A DNA stretch of 64,000 nucleotides from Parabacteroides sp. PM6-13 (GTDB lineage Bacteria > Bacteroidota > Bacteroidia > Bacteroidales > Tannerellaceae). The stretch lies in NCBI RefSeq assembly GCF_029892605.1, contig NZ_JARXWF010000003.1, forward strand, positions 62,001 through 126,000, given 5' to 3'. The notes under the pieces were generated by a model. That model was not told the origin of the DNA, did not search any database, and saw only the letters and a list, made by a program, of their open reading frames with translations. The translations under genes and the position numbers were made by a program. Below, piece after piece: positions 8,703-18,090 of this stretch; within the stretch, counting starts at the first letter, position 1, and each line of letters starts with the position of its first letter.

Positions 8703-8722
8703 AGCAAAAAAGGAACATCTGT

Positions 8723-8771
8723 ATGGTCGACAAATCGCGCGCTTCTACCCTAAAGTTTGTCGACCATTTTT
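8723..8771 (+). terminator. Terminator of HAD gene overlapping convergent gene end
   Basis: Perfect 12-bp arms ATGGTCGACAAA (8723-8734) and TTTGTCGACCAT (8756-8767) with a 21-nt loop, followed by TTTTT. The right arm also encodes the last codons of the convergent gene (MVDKL). Confidence 0.7.
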
Positions 8772-9718
8772 CGTTGTTCCTTGAAAAACAGGATGCGCTC
8801 TTTTTCCGCACTGTTGGATATTAATACAGAGGTTAGTTTTAGATTGTTGATTCTGCGACACATCTCCTGGCATACATGAGGCTTAAAGGTTAGGAATGAC
8901 CGGATGCCATAGGCTTCGACCGAATAAAACCAATAATCGCCAAAGCGCATATAGACCTGAGAGGTATCAATATTCATGGGCGATATATAGAGATCGAACG
9001 GGTTGCCACTCTCTTTGAATCGACCTTCTGCGGCTCTCGTCTCACAATCGTCAAGCAATGCGAACAACTCTTTCTTCAAGCCATCAGTTTCCTCTTTCGA
9101 TAAGAGGGATATACTCTTGAAATATTGTATATCATCAATCAACTTTGCTATGATCTTACTGTCCCATATGTAGAAGGTATGTTTGATTTGACTGTATTCT
9201 TTCATATGGTTTAGGAAGAGGGCTGACAACCGGTTGGGCATTTCCACCGTGTCGAATCTTTTGAATGACTCTATATCGCTGTAGTAGCGTCCCCATTTGA
9301 ACAGCATAAACCGCGAAAGCTCCTTGTACTGCATAAAGAAATGCCTGGTGAGGAAACCGATGGCTCCGCCGGCTTCGGTGTGAGGCTCTTCCAACAGTTG
9401 CCTCAAGAGGGGGATGCTCTGTTCCATCGTCTCCATGTCGAACCCCTGCTCGGTGACTGTCAGCGGGAGATCCATTTTCCAGGAGGGGTAATCGCCTTCC
9501 GGCTGTTCACTGAGCAGTTTGTCCAAAGAAATCGCGTATTTATGCGCCAAGATGCCCATCTCATCCGCGCTAAAGCGTACATCGCCCCGAAGCCTGCGAT
9601 AGACCGATACCTCGTCCATATCGAATAGGTTGGATATCTCATGGACAAGACCTGGTTTGTTTTGACGTATCTTGTCCATCACACGTAAGAATAGGGTGTT
9701 TAATAATGGATTGTTCAT
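8750..9718 (-). CDS. BetR-like helix-turn-helix protein
   Basis: 322-residue protein. Its first ~70 residues form a helix-turn-helix like those of Bacteroidetes BetR-domain regulators (KPGLVHEISNLFDMDEVSVYRRL followed by RFSADEMGILAHKYAISLDKLL). The remaining ~250 residues are mostly helical, Phe/Tyr-rich and without recognisable catalytic motifs; a stretch near the C-terminus reads YWFYSVEAYGIRSFLTFKPHVCQEMC. No signal peptide or membrane segment. It is transcribed away from the fimbrillin-like pair starting at 10055 with a 336-bp shared upstream region, which makes it a candidate local regulator of those genes, but this is inferred only from position. Confidence 0.72.
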   Translation of the reverse strand: MNNPLLNTLFLRVMDKIRQNKPGLVHEISNLFDMDEVSVYRRLRGDVRFSADEMGILAHKYAISLDKLLSEQPEGDYPSWKMDLPLTVTEQGFDMETMEQSIPLLRQLLEEPHTEAGGAIGFLTRHFFMQYKELSRFMLFKWGRYYSDIESFKRFDTVEMPNRLSALFLNHMKEYSQIKHTFYIWDSKIIAKLIDDIQYFKSISLLSKEETDGLKKELFALLDDCETRAAEGRFKESGNPFDLYISPMNIDTSQVYMRFGDYWFYSVEAYGIRSFLTFKPHVCQEMCRRINNLKLTSVLISNSAEKERILFFKEQRKMVDKL

Positions 9719-9918
9719 AGTATAAGGTTTTTGTAATTAGCAGACTGACTGCCTTTTATTTTCGCTGAAGATACTGAAAAGAATCCAATCTACCGCCATT
9801 TTGCGCAAACAGTTTTGCCGCTTTCCCCATTCTTAACATTTATTGTCTGAAAACGCCCTTCACCCTGTTTAATATCTTTTTCTGACAATAAAAACAGGCT
9901 CTTTTTGACATTTATATA

Positions 9919-9950
9919 CTTGACATCAAATCTTTTACTCCCTACCTTTA
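9919..9950 (+). promoter_or_regulatory. Possible promoter of the fimbrial gene pair
   Basis: CTTG (9919-9922), 20 bp, then TACCTTTA (9943-9950), one base off TAnnTTTG. It would give a leader of about 100 nt before the ATG at 10055. The rest of the 9719-10054 region is A/T-rich; I found no good -7 box for the divergent gene. Confidence 0.5.
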
Positions 9951-10054
9951 CCGACGGTCGATTATGGGTGGCGGCTGTTTTTACTCCTTAAGGCAGCGGC
10001 TGCCGGAATAATCACTAAGCGAAATAGAAGGTATAACTTTTAAAACGTAAGATA

Positions 10055-11176
10055 ATGAAGACCAAAACTATTTTTTCTATGTTGATCATAGCGTTATTCG
10101 CATTCGTTTCATGTAGTAAAAACGATGTCCCTCCCGGCAATCGTGACACCAAATCTTTTTACATTCAGATCCGGAAAGCCAGCGAGAAGAGCCGTGCGGA
10201 AGGGGCTGATATGTCGGATCAGGAGGTGAACTTCTCGGATGGTTACCTTATTTTTACTACGGCTGACGATATCGGACGCGTGATTCGTATTGTCGCCTCT
10301 AACGCCGGAGACAAGCAAGTATTGGTGTCGCAGCTGGAGGCAGGGGTTGAGATCGAGAATATTCCCGCCAGCACGACGCATGTATATCTCTATGGAAACC
10401 TGGGTGAATCCCTATCGGGTATTGCCGCCGCGGCGATAGAAGGAGGCAGTATCTCTACGGTGGAGGCGCTGACATGGGGGCTGGGCGACATACAGAATGA
10501 GACGAATGATGTCGCCAAGGTGCCGGTTTACGGGAAAGGGGATGTGGCTCCGGGTGAAGAAGAAACCGATCGGCTTGAATCCCGCTTCGATGTTTACCCC
10601 GTTGCTTCCCGTCTGCAGATAGGGGAGATCAGCTGTTCGGATGATGAGCGGGTGACTAAATTGACCCTGAGTGGTATCTACATCAATGGCTTCTATCACA
10701 GTATGGATGCGGATAATACGTTTTTGGACACCTACCTGGTGGATAATGGCATTGACATGACAAAGTATCCCGCAACCGGTTATGAAGACTATCCGACAAT
10801 GAGTGATGTCGGTTTGGCAACCGATCTAATGGACGAAGCAGCTACGCCCACCTTGACCGATGGCTATTGGGCATACAACTTCTTCCCGGCTACCATGCCG
10901 CATATTGTGTTGCATTTCACAGAATTGGAGGTGGGAGGTGAAGCCGTTTCGGGTAATAAGTACGCAACGGTCTCCCGATACAGTACCTCTCCCGAAGGAG
11001 GTGAAGAAAATGTCTTTACCACCGCGTTGGCAGGCTATGTTTACACCTTGAATATCGATATAACGGACTATGAGCAACAACTTTCGGATCGTCCCGAATC
11101 AAGTAGCTCGGTTATTGGATATGTTATTATCAATATCATTGACTGGCAAGGTGTGACTCTTTATCCGGAATGGTAA
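10055..11176 (+). CDS. Fimbrillin-like lipoprotein (FimA/Mfa1 family)
   Basis: 373-residue lipoprotein; the signal peptide ends at a lipobox before Cys20 (FAFVSC-SKND). The body has the layout of Bacteroidales fimbrial subunits: an N-terminal beta domain after a short pro-region (VNFSDGYLIF...GDKQVLVSQLEAGVEIENIPASTTHVYLYGN), a second beta domain (residues ~170-360) and a final strand region (YTLNIDITDYEQQL...IINIIDWQGVTLYPEW) like the donor-strand end of FimA/Mfa1 proteins. Such lipoproteins are exported, trimmed after an Arg and polymerised by strand exchange on the cell surface. It is followed 70 bp later by a large tip-type protein on the same strand, so both likely form a small fimbrial unit. 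No separate anchor (Mfa2/FimB-type) gene is next to it. Confidence 0.7.
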   Translation: MKTKTIFSMLIIALFAFVSCSKNDVPPGNRDTKSFYIQIRKASEKSRAEGADMSDQEVNFSDGYLIFTTADDIGRVIRIVASNAGDKQVLVSQLEAGVEIENIPASTTHVYLYGNLGESLSGIAAAAIEGGSISTVEALTWGLGDIQNETNDVAKVPVYGKGDVAPGEEETDRLESRFDVYPVASRLQIGEISCSDDERVTKLTLSGIYINGFYHSMDADNTFLDTYLVDNGIDMTKYPATGYEDYPTMSDVGLATDLMDEAATPTLTDGYWAYNFFPATMPHIVLHFTELEVGGEAVSGNKYATVSRYSTSPEGGEENVFTTALAGYVYTLNIDITDYEQQLSDRPESSSSVIGYVIINIIDWQGVTLYPEW

Positions 11177-11264
11177 GAGGATAAACCCTTTCGGTCGACG
11201 AAAGAGGCTTGGGCTGCATCGGGTAGGGGCAACGGCGGATAAAAAAGTGATGAATTGGCATGAT

Positions 11265-14096
11265 ATGATAACCAAGATCTTAATACGGAAATTGTTTACG
11301 TTGCTAATTGTAGCAGTGGGGTTGGTGTCTTGTAGCTGGGAAGTGCCGGTAAACACCGGTATCGACCCGGTTACCGACCCCATCATCGTTACGCTGGAAA
11401 TGCGCGTTTCGGGCAATTCCATACCGGCAACACGCGCCCTTGGAAAGCAACACGAAGAGGAGGTATCTGAGGTCGTCGTGTTTCTCTTTGAGAAAGGAAC
11501 GGAACTCCGTTGGGATACCGCCTTGAAGTATGTTGGTCGATCAGTAGGTGAACCGCAAGAGACCGGCGCAAGCAAGCAATTTTCCGTGGAGCTCTATTCC
11601 GGCGAATGGGATCTATGGGTGCTGGGCAATGCGCAAAGCTTGATAGATAAATTGGAGGGATTGCATAATGATACGGATATTTATTCGGAAGCGTTTATAG
11701 CGCTGGGATTGACGAAGTCGGATTTGCAGGCCGAACTCACCAAGACGGTGACCGGAAAATGGCCTGTGGATCCGACAGGTCCGAGCGGAGTCTTCCTTAT
11801 GCCCATGTGGGGGATGTCGGACGCCGTTCTGATAGACCCCTCATCTCCCCATATTACCCAAACAATCAATCTATACCGTATGCTGGTGAAGATCGATGTG
11901 GAGGTGCAACGTGAGGCTGATACAGAAGAACCGGAACTCTATCCCGGTATCCCCTTGTCGCAGTTTGAATTGACTTATGTCAGTTTACATAATTATACTA
12001 CTTCAGGTCGTCTGGTGCCGGGGCTTACGGCAGAGGATGGCGATTGGATCAACAGCAGCGGGGGATTTGCTCTTCGGACAAGTCTACCGGAAGCACCCGG
12101 TGGTGTCTACGGCTGGGAAAGCAATAAGCGCTTGGAATGGAGTGATGAAGCCGATTTTACCACTGCCGGAACCGCCCTAAATGGTGTGATCTACACCCTG
12201 GAAGCCGATTCCGGAACACAAAATACGAACCGTCCCTGTCTTATTATTGGCGGGAGGTACAATGGCGATGATGACATAACCTACTACCGCGCGGATTTTT
12301 TAGACAAAAACAAAAGCCATCTGGATCTCTTGCGCAATCACAGATATACGTTTCTTATCCGTAAGATAGGAGGTGTTGGTTCTTCTACGATACAGGACGC
12401 GTATGAAGCCGGGCCGACCAATCTCGAAGCCCAAGTGGTCGAATGGAACGAAGGCGGATACCTGGATGGGGTATGGAATGGAGCCTATGAAATCCGTTTC
12501 TCCGGCAGGAGTGTCCACTTCAATCAGTTCGGTGAACCCGATCATCAGGTTCTCAAAGTGCGCTCGAATGTGCCAACGCTTACGTTCGATGATTTTGCAA
12601 ATATTACCGCCGGACCGAACGATCAGGTTTGGACAGCCCAAAGCGACAATCGGTGGTCGAATAACCATTTTTCTCTGCAGATCGATGAGGTATCAACCCT
12701 GGGTGGTTATACCGAGTACACCTTGACCTTTGAGGCATTGCCTACGGCCATAGGGGATCCGGCGCGTAATAGTCTGTTTTATGTGAAAGGCTATATGCTC
12801 CAGGCAACTATCGAAATAACGCAGGAGCGGCATCAGCCCTATCGTTTGTTGACCTCGCCGAACCCGGCGTATGCCATTGCCATCGATGGTACACCGCAGC
12901 GCGTTAAGGTAGAAGTGATTAGTACGCATTCTTACAAAATAGATTTTATGGAATATACGGATATGTTCGATGCCGTTTACGAAGTGCCCGTGGGCGGGGC
13001 GCCTCTGGTGATGACCAACATACCGGCCTCCACCACTGAGTTATATGTGGCGGTTAATGAACATACCGAAGATGTGGCGCGTGTGGGAGAGTTTTATCTT
13101 CAACATATGGACTCTCAGAGCGATGCTCCGGCGTCTGTCTATAGCGTTTTGCAGATGACACCGATTCTTCTTGCGGAACTTGAAGAGGGAGGCCATGAGA
13201 TGCAAATGCCGAAACGGGGTGGAGAGGTAACAATAAAAGTAACCTCTAACCTGGCCTCCTGGTATCCTGTTCTTTTTATCGACGGTGAGGAATATGAGGG
13301 AGATAAGTTAGCTTATTTCAACGTGGAGACCGGTGTGAAGAATCAGACTGTTCAGTTTACCGTTCCCGAATTGCCGAGTGATGCTACAAGCAACAAGCTG
13401 TATGAAATCATGTTCAAGGACACCCGTGGCAAGACAGAAACGGCCATCCTTATCACAATCACACAAAAAGCTCAGAACGGTGTCCCTCCGACGGGTGGAA
13501 CGAACGCGCCTGAAGCTATTCTTGCTGTCGACGAAAATGGCGTTCTCAATCTCGACGGTCGGGGATATATTGTCTTCTTTAAGTGGGGCTCTACCATCGC
13601 TATCTCCGGAGCGGCCACCTCCTTTGATGCTTCGCAGATCGCTTGGGCACCTGAAGAATATGATGTGAGTCTGATTGGCGACGATTGGGCAAAGGTTCCT
13701 TATGCCAGTGATAATATCTACCTGAACGCGTTGCCGCCTAATCTCCCCGCGGATGGTTTGGGCGATCCTTGTCGACTGGCCTCGAAAAGCGGGGTGGTAG
13801 GCGGATGGAAAATGCCAACGACGGCGGCCTTTACTGGTATTGAAGCTTGGAACACCAAGACGATACAAAATGTAACTGTATGGGGACGTCCGGGGAATAA
13901 TGGCATATTTTATCCGGCAGCTGGAAGGCGTTTGAGTGGAACCCTTACTGAAGTCATGCAGACAGGGTATTATTGGAGCTCAGTGCCCAATGGTATTTAT
14001 TCAGCTCTTGTCTTCTATTTCAATTCGGGAGCGCTATTCCCGGGCAATAATGGCGGACGAGCTGTTGGGCATGCTATTCGTTGTGTTCCTGAATGA
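11265..14096 (+). CDS. Large fimbrial tip/adhesin lipoprotein (DUF4906-type) with C-terminal Fib_succ_major-like domain
   Basis: About 943-residue surface lipoprotein. The reading frame is open from a GTG at 11247 with ATGs at 11250 and 11265; 11265 is preferred because it gives a compact signal peptide ([23 protein letters not shown]) with the lipobox Cys. Order: fimbrial N-terminal domain ([19 protein letters not shown]... [13 protein letters not shown]); a DUF4906-like part with 'IGGRYNGDD...[10 protein letters not shown]...[16 protein letters not shown]'; several ~90-residue beta repeats in the middle that resemble BACON/Ig-like modules; then residues ~780-943 like the Fibrobacter succinogenes major paralogous domain ([46 protein letters not shown]). 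It probably serves as tip adhesin of the fimbria built from the upstream lipoprotein. Its 3' end overlaps mnmA by 23 bp, tail to tail. Confidence 0.72.
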   Translation: MITKILIRKLFTLLIVAVGLVSCSWEVPVNTGIDPVTDPIIVTLEMRVSGNSIPATRALGKQHEEEVSEVVVFLFEKGTELRWDTALKYVGRSVGEPQETGASKQFSVELYSGEWDLWVLGNAQSLIDKLEGLHNDTDIYSEAFIALGLTKSDLQAELTKTVTGKWPVDPTGPSGVFLMPMWGMSDAVLIDPSSPHITQTINLYRMLVKIDVEVQREADTEEPELYPGIPLSQFELTYVSLHNYTTSGRLVPGLTAEDGDWINSSGGFALRTSLPEAPGGVYGWESNKRLEWSDEADFTTAGTALNGVIYTLEADSGTQNTNRPCLIIGGRYNGDDDITYYRADFLDKNKSHLDLLRNHRYTFLIRKIGGVGSSTIQDAYEAGPTNLEAQVVEWNEGGYLDGVWNGAYEIRFSGRSVHFNQFGEPDHQVLKVRSNVPTLTFDDFANITAGPNDQVWTAQSDNRWSNNHFSLQIDEVSTLGGYTEYTLTFEALPTAIGDPARNSLFYVKGYMLQATIEITQERHQPYRLLTSPNPAYAIAIDGTPQRVKVEVISTHSYKIDFMEYTDMFDAVYEVPVGGAPLVMTNIPASTTELYVAVNEHTEDVARVGEFYLQHMDSQSDAPASVYSVLQMTPILLAELEEGGHEMQMPKRGGEVTIKVTSNLASWYPVLFIDGEEYEGDKLAYFNVETGVKNQTVQFTVPELPSDATSNKLYEIMFKDTRGKTETAILITITQKAQNGVPPTGGTNAPEAILAVDENGVLNLDGRGYIVFFKWGSTIAISGAATSFDASQIAWAPEEYDVSLIGDDWAKVPYASDNIYLNALPPNLPADGLGDPCRLASKSGVVGGWKMPTTAAFTGIEAWNTKTIQNVTVWGRPGNNGIFYPAAGRRLSGTLTEVMQTGYYWSSVPNGIYSALVFYFNSGALFPGNNGGRAVGHAIRCVPE

Positions 14097-15153
14097 TCAT
14101 TCCGCTTCCCAAGCAGAGATGATGATCCCGGTCATACACTACCCCAAACTGTCCGGGGGCGATTCCCTGTATCTTGTCTATGGACTCAATCCGGTAGAGG
14201 TCGCCGATGCGGCGGATAACGCCAGGGGTAAATTCCGGGGTATGGCGAATCTTGAAGGTGATTTCTTTTTCGTCCGCAAACTCTCCCCATGGGTCTTCGG
14301 TGATGAAATTGAAGCCCTGTAGGTTTATCGTTCGGCCATATTGTGTCTCCGGGTCATATCCGTTAGACACATAAACAATATTACGTCGCGTATCTTTCTT
14401 GATAACAAACCAAGGGCCACCGCTCAGTCCCAGCCCTTTGCGCTGCCCGATGGTGTGAAACCAGTATCCGTTGTGCTTACCCAGTATTTTACCGGTTTCC
14501 ATTTCTATGATCTTGCCGGTACGTTTGCCCAGGTAGCGTTCGATAAAATCGTTGTAATTAATCTTTCCAAGAAAGCAGATGCCTTGACTGTCTTTGCGCT
14601 TGGCACTGGGGAGCTTTTCGCGTTCGGCTATTTCACGCACCTCGCTTTTCATCAGGTGACCGATCGGGAACATCAGCTTCTGTATCTGCAAACGGGTGAT
14701 CTGCCCCAGGAAATCCGTCTGATCCTTCAGCGGGTCTTTGGCAGTTGATAACCATACCTTGCCATCTATTTCGGTTGTTGTGGCATAGTGACCGGTGGCA
14801 ATCTTGTCGAAGTCTTTTCCCCATTTCTCTTCGAAACAGCCAAACTTGATATATTTATTGCACATCATATCCGGGTTGGGTGTTAATCCCCGTTTAACCG
14901 ATTCAATGGTGTAGCTTACCACCTTTTCCCAATATTCATCGTGTAGCGAGACCACTTCCATGCGACAGCCATACTTGCGGGCTATGTATGAGGTGATTTC
15001 TATATCCTCTTCAGCCGGACAGTCGATATACCCATCCTTATCCTCCATCCCTATACGGATATAAAAAATGGTTGGGTCATAACCTGCCTCTTTCAGCATG
15101 TGTACGACAACCGAACTATCCACTCCTCCGGAAACCAATGCAGCTACTTCCAT
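14074..15153 (-). CDS. mnmA: tRNA-specific 2-thiouridylase MnmA
   Basis: Thiolates U34 in the wobble position of Lys/Glu/Gln tRNAs using sulfur relayed to an active-site cysteine. 359 residues. The ATP pyrophosphatase loop is SGGVDSS (residues 8-14); [15 protein letters not shown] carries the first catalytic Cys (C98) and SQGICFLGK the second (C193); the C-terminal beta-barrel follows ([18 protein letters not shown]). Start at 15153 fits the N-terminus and is preceded by a TACCTTTG -7 box. The stop lies inside the end of the convergent adhesin gene. Confidence 0.95.
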   Translation of the reverse strand: MEVAALVSGGVDSSVVVHMLKEAGYDPTIFYIRIGMEDKDGYIDCPAEEDIEITSYIARKYGCRMEVVSLHDEYWEKVVSYTIESVKRGLTPNPDMMCNKYIKFGCFEEKWGKDFDKIATGHYATTTEIDGKVWLSTAKDPLKDQTDFLGQITRLQIQKLMFPIGHLMKSEVREIAEREKLPSAKRKDSQGICFLGKINYNDFIERYLGKRTGKIIEMETGKILGKHNGYWFHTIGQRKGLGLSGGPWFVIKKDTRRNIVYVSNGYDPETQYGRTINLQGFNFITEDPWGEFADEKEITFKIRHTPEFTPGVIRRIGDLYRIESIDKIQGIAPGQFGVVYDRDHHLCLGSGMIIQEHNE

Positions 15154-15177
15154 ACGTTTATATCTATTTTACGTCTG

Positions 15178-15185
15178 CAAAGGTA
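15178..15185 (-). promoter_or_regulatory. -7 box for mnmA
   Basis: Minus-strand TACCTTTG, an exact TAnnTTTG match 24 bp before the mnmA start. It is back to back with the regulated-looking promoter of the dipeptidyl peptidase III gene. Confidence 0.6.
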
Positions 15186-15232
15186 CAAAATAGTTAAGTA
15201 ACAATTTGGGGCAACCGGGGGCTTCTCAAAAA

Positions 15233-15272
15233 TTCTCACGCGGGTGAGAAAAAATTCTCACCCGCGTGAGAA
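15233..15272. promoter_or_regulatory. Tandem 18-bp palindromes (probable operators)
   Basis: TTCTCACGCGGGTGAGAA (15233-15250) and TTCTCACCCGCGTGAGAA (15255-15272) are each near-perfect dyads and are reverse complements of each other, centred 22 bp apart (about two DNA turns). A half-site TTCTCA lies at 15223-15228. The second dyad covers the -33 region of the following promoter, as expected for a dimeric regulator's binding site. Confidence 0.65.
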
Positions 15273-15281
15273 AAAAGACAC

Positions 15282-15289
15282 TATCTTTG
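15282..15289 (+). promoter_or_regulatory. -7 box of the dipeptidyl peptidase III operon
   Basis: TATCTTTG, exact match to TAnnTTTG, 10 bp after the second palindrome and 49 bp before the ATG at 15339. Confidence 0.65.
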
Positions 15290-15338
15290 TTCCCCGTGTA
15301 TTATACAACCGAAATTTGATAATATAAAATAGGAATGT

Positions 15339-17387
15339 ATGAAAAAAATAATTGTAACATGTATGGCTGCATCCGTATTATTGGCTTGTACCGAATCGAA
15401 AAAAGAGGCGAAAGATATGCCTCAGGAGTTTACTTATGTGGTAGATCAGTTTGCCGATCTGCAGATACTTCGTTATCAGGTGCCCGGATTTGAATCGCTT
15501 TCTTTGCAACAAAAACAATTGTTGTATCATCTGTCGGAAGCGGCATTGATGGGACGTGATATTCTTTTCGATCAGAACAACCGTTATAACCTGCCTATCC
15601 GGCGTACGTTAGAGGCTGTCTATAATGCCTATACAGGTGATAAGAACGATACAGAATACAAGGCGCTGGAAACCTATCTGAAAAGGGTTTGGTTCTCCAA
15701 CGGTATACACCATCACTATGCGGAGGATAAAATCCTTCCGACCTTTTCCGTGGATTATTTCAAGGCTTCGGTTTCAAAGCTCGATAAGTCATTGCTTCCA
15801 TTGCGCGAAGGACAGTCGGTTGAAGCCTTTTTGGAAGAGATCGTCCCGGTTATGTTCGATCCGGCAGTGATGTCTAAACGCACGGTGCAGAGCGGCGAGC
15901 AGGACATCATCATGGCCTCTGCCAATAACTATTACGGAGAAGGTCTCACCCAGAAAGAGGTGGAGGCGTTCTACGACAAGATGAAAGATCCGAAAGACAA
16001 TACCCCTATCTCGTATGGCTTGAACAGTCGCTTAGTAAAAGAAAACGGCCAGTTGACAGAAAAGGTCTGGAAGGTGGGCGGACTGTACACGAAGGCCATC
16101 GAACCAATTGTCGCTGAGCTTCAGAAGGCGATTCCTTTTGCGGAGAATGAACACCAGAAAGCGGTGATCGAAAAGCTGATTGAATTTTATCAAACAGGCG
16201 ATTTGCGCACCTTCGATGCCTATTCGGTGCTCTGGGTGGAAGATACGGCTTCGGAAGTGGACTTTGTCAACGGTTTTATTGAAACCTATGGTGATCCGTT
16301 AGGGTTGAAGGCCAGTTGGGAATCAACCGTTAATTTCATCAACCATGAAGCGACCAAACGCACGAAGATTATCAGCGACAATGCCCAATGGTTTGAAGAC
16401 CATTCGCCGGTGGACGATCGCTTCAAAAAGAAAGAGGTCAAAGGGGTGACGGCAAAGGTGATCACCGTGGCGATGATTGGAGGCGATTGCTATCCGGCCA
16501 CACCGATCGGTATCAACCTGCCGAATGCCGACTGGATCCGCCGTGATCATGGTTCTAAATCGGTTACGATCGAAAATATTACGGAGGCCTACGACAAGGC
16601 TTCGCAAGGTGGTGGCTTGGGAAGTGAATTCATCTGGAGCGATGCCGAGCGTGAACTGATTAAGAAATATGGCTTCGAAACAGGCAATCTGCATACCGAC
16701 CTGCATGAATGTTTGGGGCATGGCTCAGGTCAATTGTTGCCGGGCGTTGAAAGTGATGCGTTGAAGGCTTATAGCTCTACCCTGGAAGAGGCGCGTGCCG
16801 ACCTGTTCGGGCTTTATTATATGGCCGATCAGAAATTGGTGGATCTGGGTCTGGTGCCCGATGCGGAGGCCTATAAAGCAGAATATTACAATTTTATGAT
16901 GAACGGGCTGATGACGCAATTGGTTCGCATCGAATTGGGCAAAAACGTAGAAGAGGCGCATATGCGCAACCGCCAACTGATTGCTAAATGGGTGTATGAA
17001 AAGGGAGCGGCCGACAACGTGGTGGAATGGAAAAAGAAAGAGGGAAAGACCTATGTGGTGATCAATGACTACCAGAAGCTGCGCGCGTTGTTCGGCGAAT
17101 TGCTGACCGAGGTACAACGCGTGAAAAGCGAAGGCGACCTGGAGGCAGGCAAGAAATTGGTGGAAGAATATGCCGTTAAGATTGATCCGGCGTTGCATGC
17201 CGAGGTGTTGGAGCGTTATGCCAAACTGAATCTGGCCCCCTATCGTGGTTTTGTTAATCCGGTGATGAAAGAGGTGAAAAACAATGCCGGTGAGGTGACC
17301 GATATCCAGCTGGATTATACCGAAGGCTATGTAGAACAAATGTCACGTTACGGTCGCGACTATTCTTTCCTGCCTGCATGGAACTAA
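15339..17387 (+). CDS. Dipeptidyl peptidase III-like lipoprotein (M49)
   Basis: 682-residue zinc peptidase that removes dipeptides from peptide N-termini. N-terminal lipoprotein signal with lipobox (SVLLAC, Cys17), so it is exported and lipid-anchored rather than cytosolic as in eukaryotes. The M49 zinc motif HECLGH is at residues 456-461 (two His and the catalytic Glu) and the third ligand lies in EEARAD (residues 483-488). The length and the 'PNADWIRRDHGSKSVTIENI' region also fit family M49. The next gene starts 10 bp before this one ends. The promoter carries two operator-like palindromes. Likely role: trimming of peptides in the periplasm for uptake or growth on protein. Confidence 0.9.
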   Translation: MKKIIVTCMAASVLLACTESKKEAKDMPQEFTYVVDQFADLQILRYQVPGFESLSLQQKQLLYHLSEAALMGRDILFDQNNRYNLPIRRTLEAVYNAYTGDKNDTEYKALETYLKRVWFSNGIHHHYAEDKILPTFSVDYFKASVSKLDKSLLPLREGQSVEAFLEEIVPVMFDPAVMSKRTVQSGEQDIIMASANNYYGEGLTQKEVEAFYDKMKDPKDNTPISYGLNSRLVKENGQLTEKVWKVGGLYTKAIEPIVAELQKAIPFAENEHQKAVIEKLIEFYQTGDLRTFDAYSVLWVEDTASEVDFVNGFIETYGDPLGLKASWESTVNFINHEATKRTKIISDNAQWFEDHSPVDDRFKKKEVKGVTAKVITVAMIGGDCYPATPIGINLPNADWIRRDHGSKSVTIENITEAYDKASQGGGLGSEFIWSDAERELIKKYGFETGNLHTDLHECLGHGSGQLLPGVESDALKAYSSTLEEARADLFGLYYMADQKLVDLGLVPDAEAYKAEYYNFMMNGLMTQLVRIELGKNVEEAHMRNRQLIAKWVYEKGAADNVVEWKKKEGKTYVVINDYQKLRALFGELLTEVQRVKSEGDLEAGKKLVEEYAVKIDPALHAEVLERYAKLNLAPYRGFVNPVMKEVKNNAGEVTDIQLDYTEGYVEQMSRYGRDYSFLPAWN

Positions 17388-18031
17388 AAGAGATCCGCAA
17401 ACAACTCCGTCTGGCGATGAATGGCGTTACATCGACCAGCATGCGCCAGAAAGGAGTTGGTTATAAGATCAATTTCGGTGTTTCGCTGCCGCAACTGAAA
17501 ACAATTGCGGCAACGCATACGCCTGATCGCATATTGGCCGAAACGCTCTGGAAAGAGGATGTCCGGGAGATGAAAATCCTGGCCGTTCTTCTTTATCCGC
17601 AGAGCGAATTCGATGAGGCACGAGCTGATGCTTGGGCAGTGGATATCGCCGATCCGGAAATAGCCGGGCATTTTTGTTTTCTCCTGTTGCAACACCTCTC
17701 TTTTTCAGAAGAATTGGCCATGCGCTGGATTCGCCGTCGGGAAGGATTCTTCAGGCAGATGGGCTTCCTGTTGCTGGCTCATCTTTTTCGATATGGAGAT
17801 TTCAGCCGAAAAGAACACCTGATCCTTTTCTCGGAAGAGGCGAAAGTGGCGGTTCGCACAGGAACATTGCCCGAAAAACAAGCTGCCGCGGCAGCTGTCA
17901 AACGCTATGGAAGCCAGTCGAAAGAGCAGGCTCTTTTTCTGTTGGATTTATTTAAGGCAGGGGAAGGATCGCCGGAGGAGTGGCAGGAATTTCAGGAAGA
18001 ACTTGAATTTGAGTTCGATTATTCTCTTTAA
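17378..18031 (+). CDS. DNA alkylation repair protein (AlkD-like)
   Basis: 217-residue all-helical HEAT-like protein of the AlkD family. Seen: 'MRQKGVGYKINFGVSLPQLKTIAA', 'LWKEDVREMKILAVLLYPQSEFD', 'ADPEIAGHFCFLLLQHLSF' and 'MRWIRRREGFFRQMGFLLLAHLFRYG', which follow the repeat pattern of AlkD-type 3-methyladenine/7-methylguanine glycosylases. Whether it is a true glycosylase or only a structural relative cannot be decided here. It overlaps the 3' end of the dipeptidyl peptidase gene by 10 bp and is probably translationally coupled to it. No signal peptide. Confidence 0.8.
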   Translation: MELKEIRKQLRLAMNGVTSTSMRQKGVGYKINFGVSLPQLKTIAATHTPDRILAETLWKEDVREMKILAVLLYPQSEFDEARADAWAVDIADPEIAGHFCFLLLQHLSFSEELAMRWIRRREGFFRQMGFLLLAHLFRYGDFSRKEHLILFSEEAKVAVRTGTLPEKQAAAAAVKRYGSQSKEQALFLLDLFKAGEGSPEEWQEFQEELEFEFDYSL

Positions 18032-18059
18032 TCGGGTATGTGGTTTAGAATAAATGCGC

Positions 18060-18067
18060 TACCTTTG
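18060..18067 (+). promoter_or_regulatory. -7 box of the fur-purA unit
   Basis: TACCTTTG, exact TAnnTTTG match, 23 bp before the ATG at 18091. No clear -33 TTTG at the usual distance. Confidence 0.55.
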
Positions 18068-18090
18068 CCTTTCGTGTGAAATAATACCTG

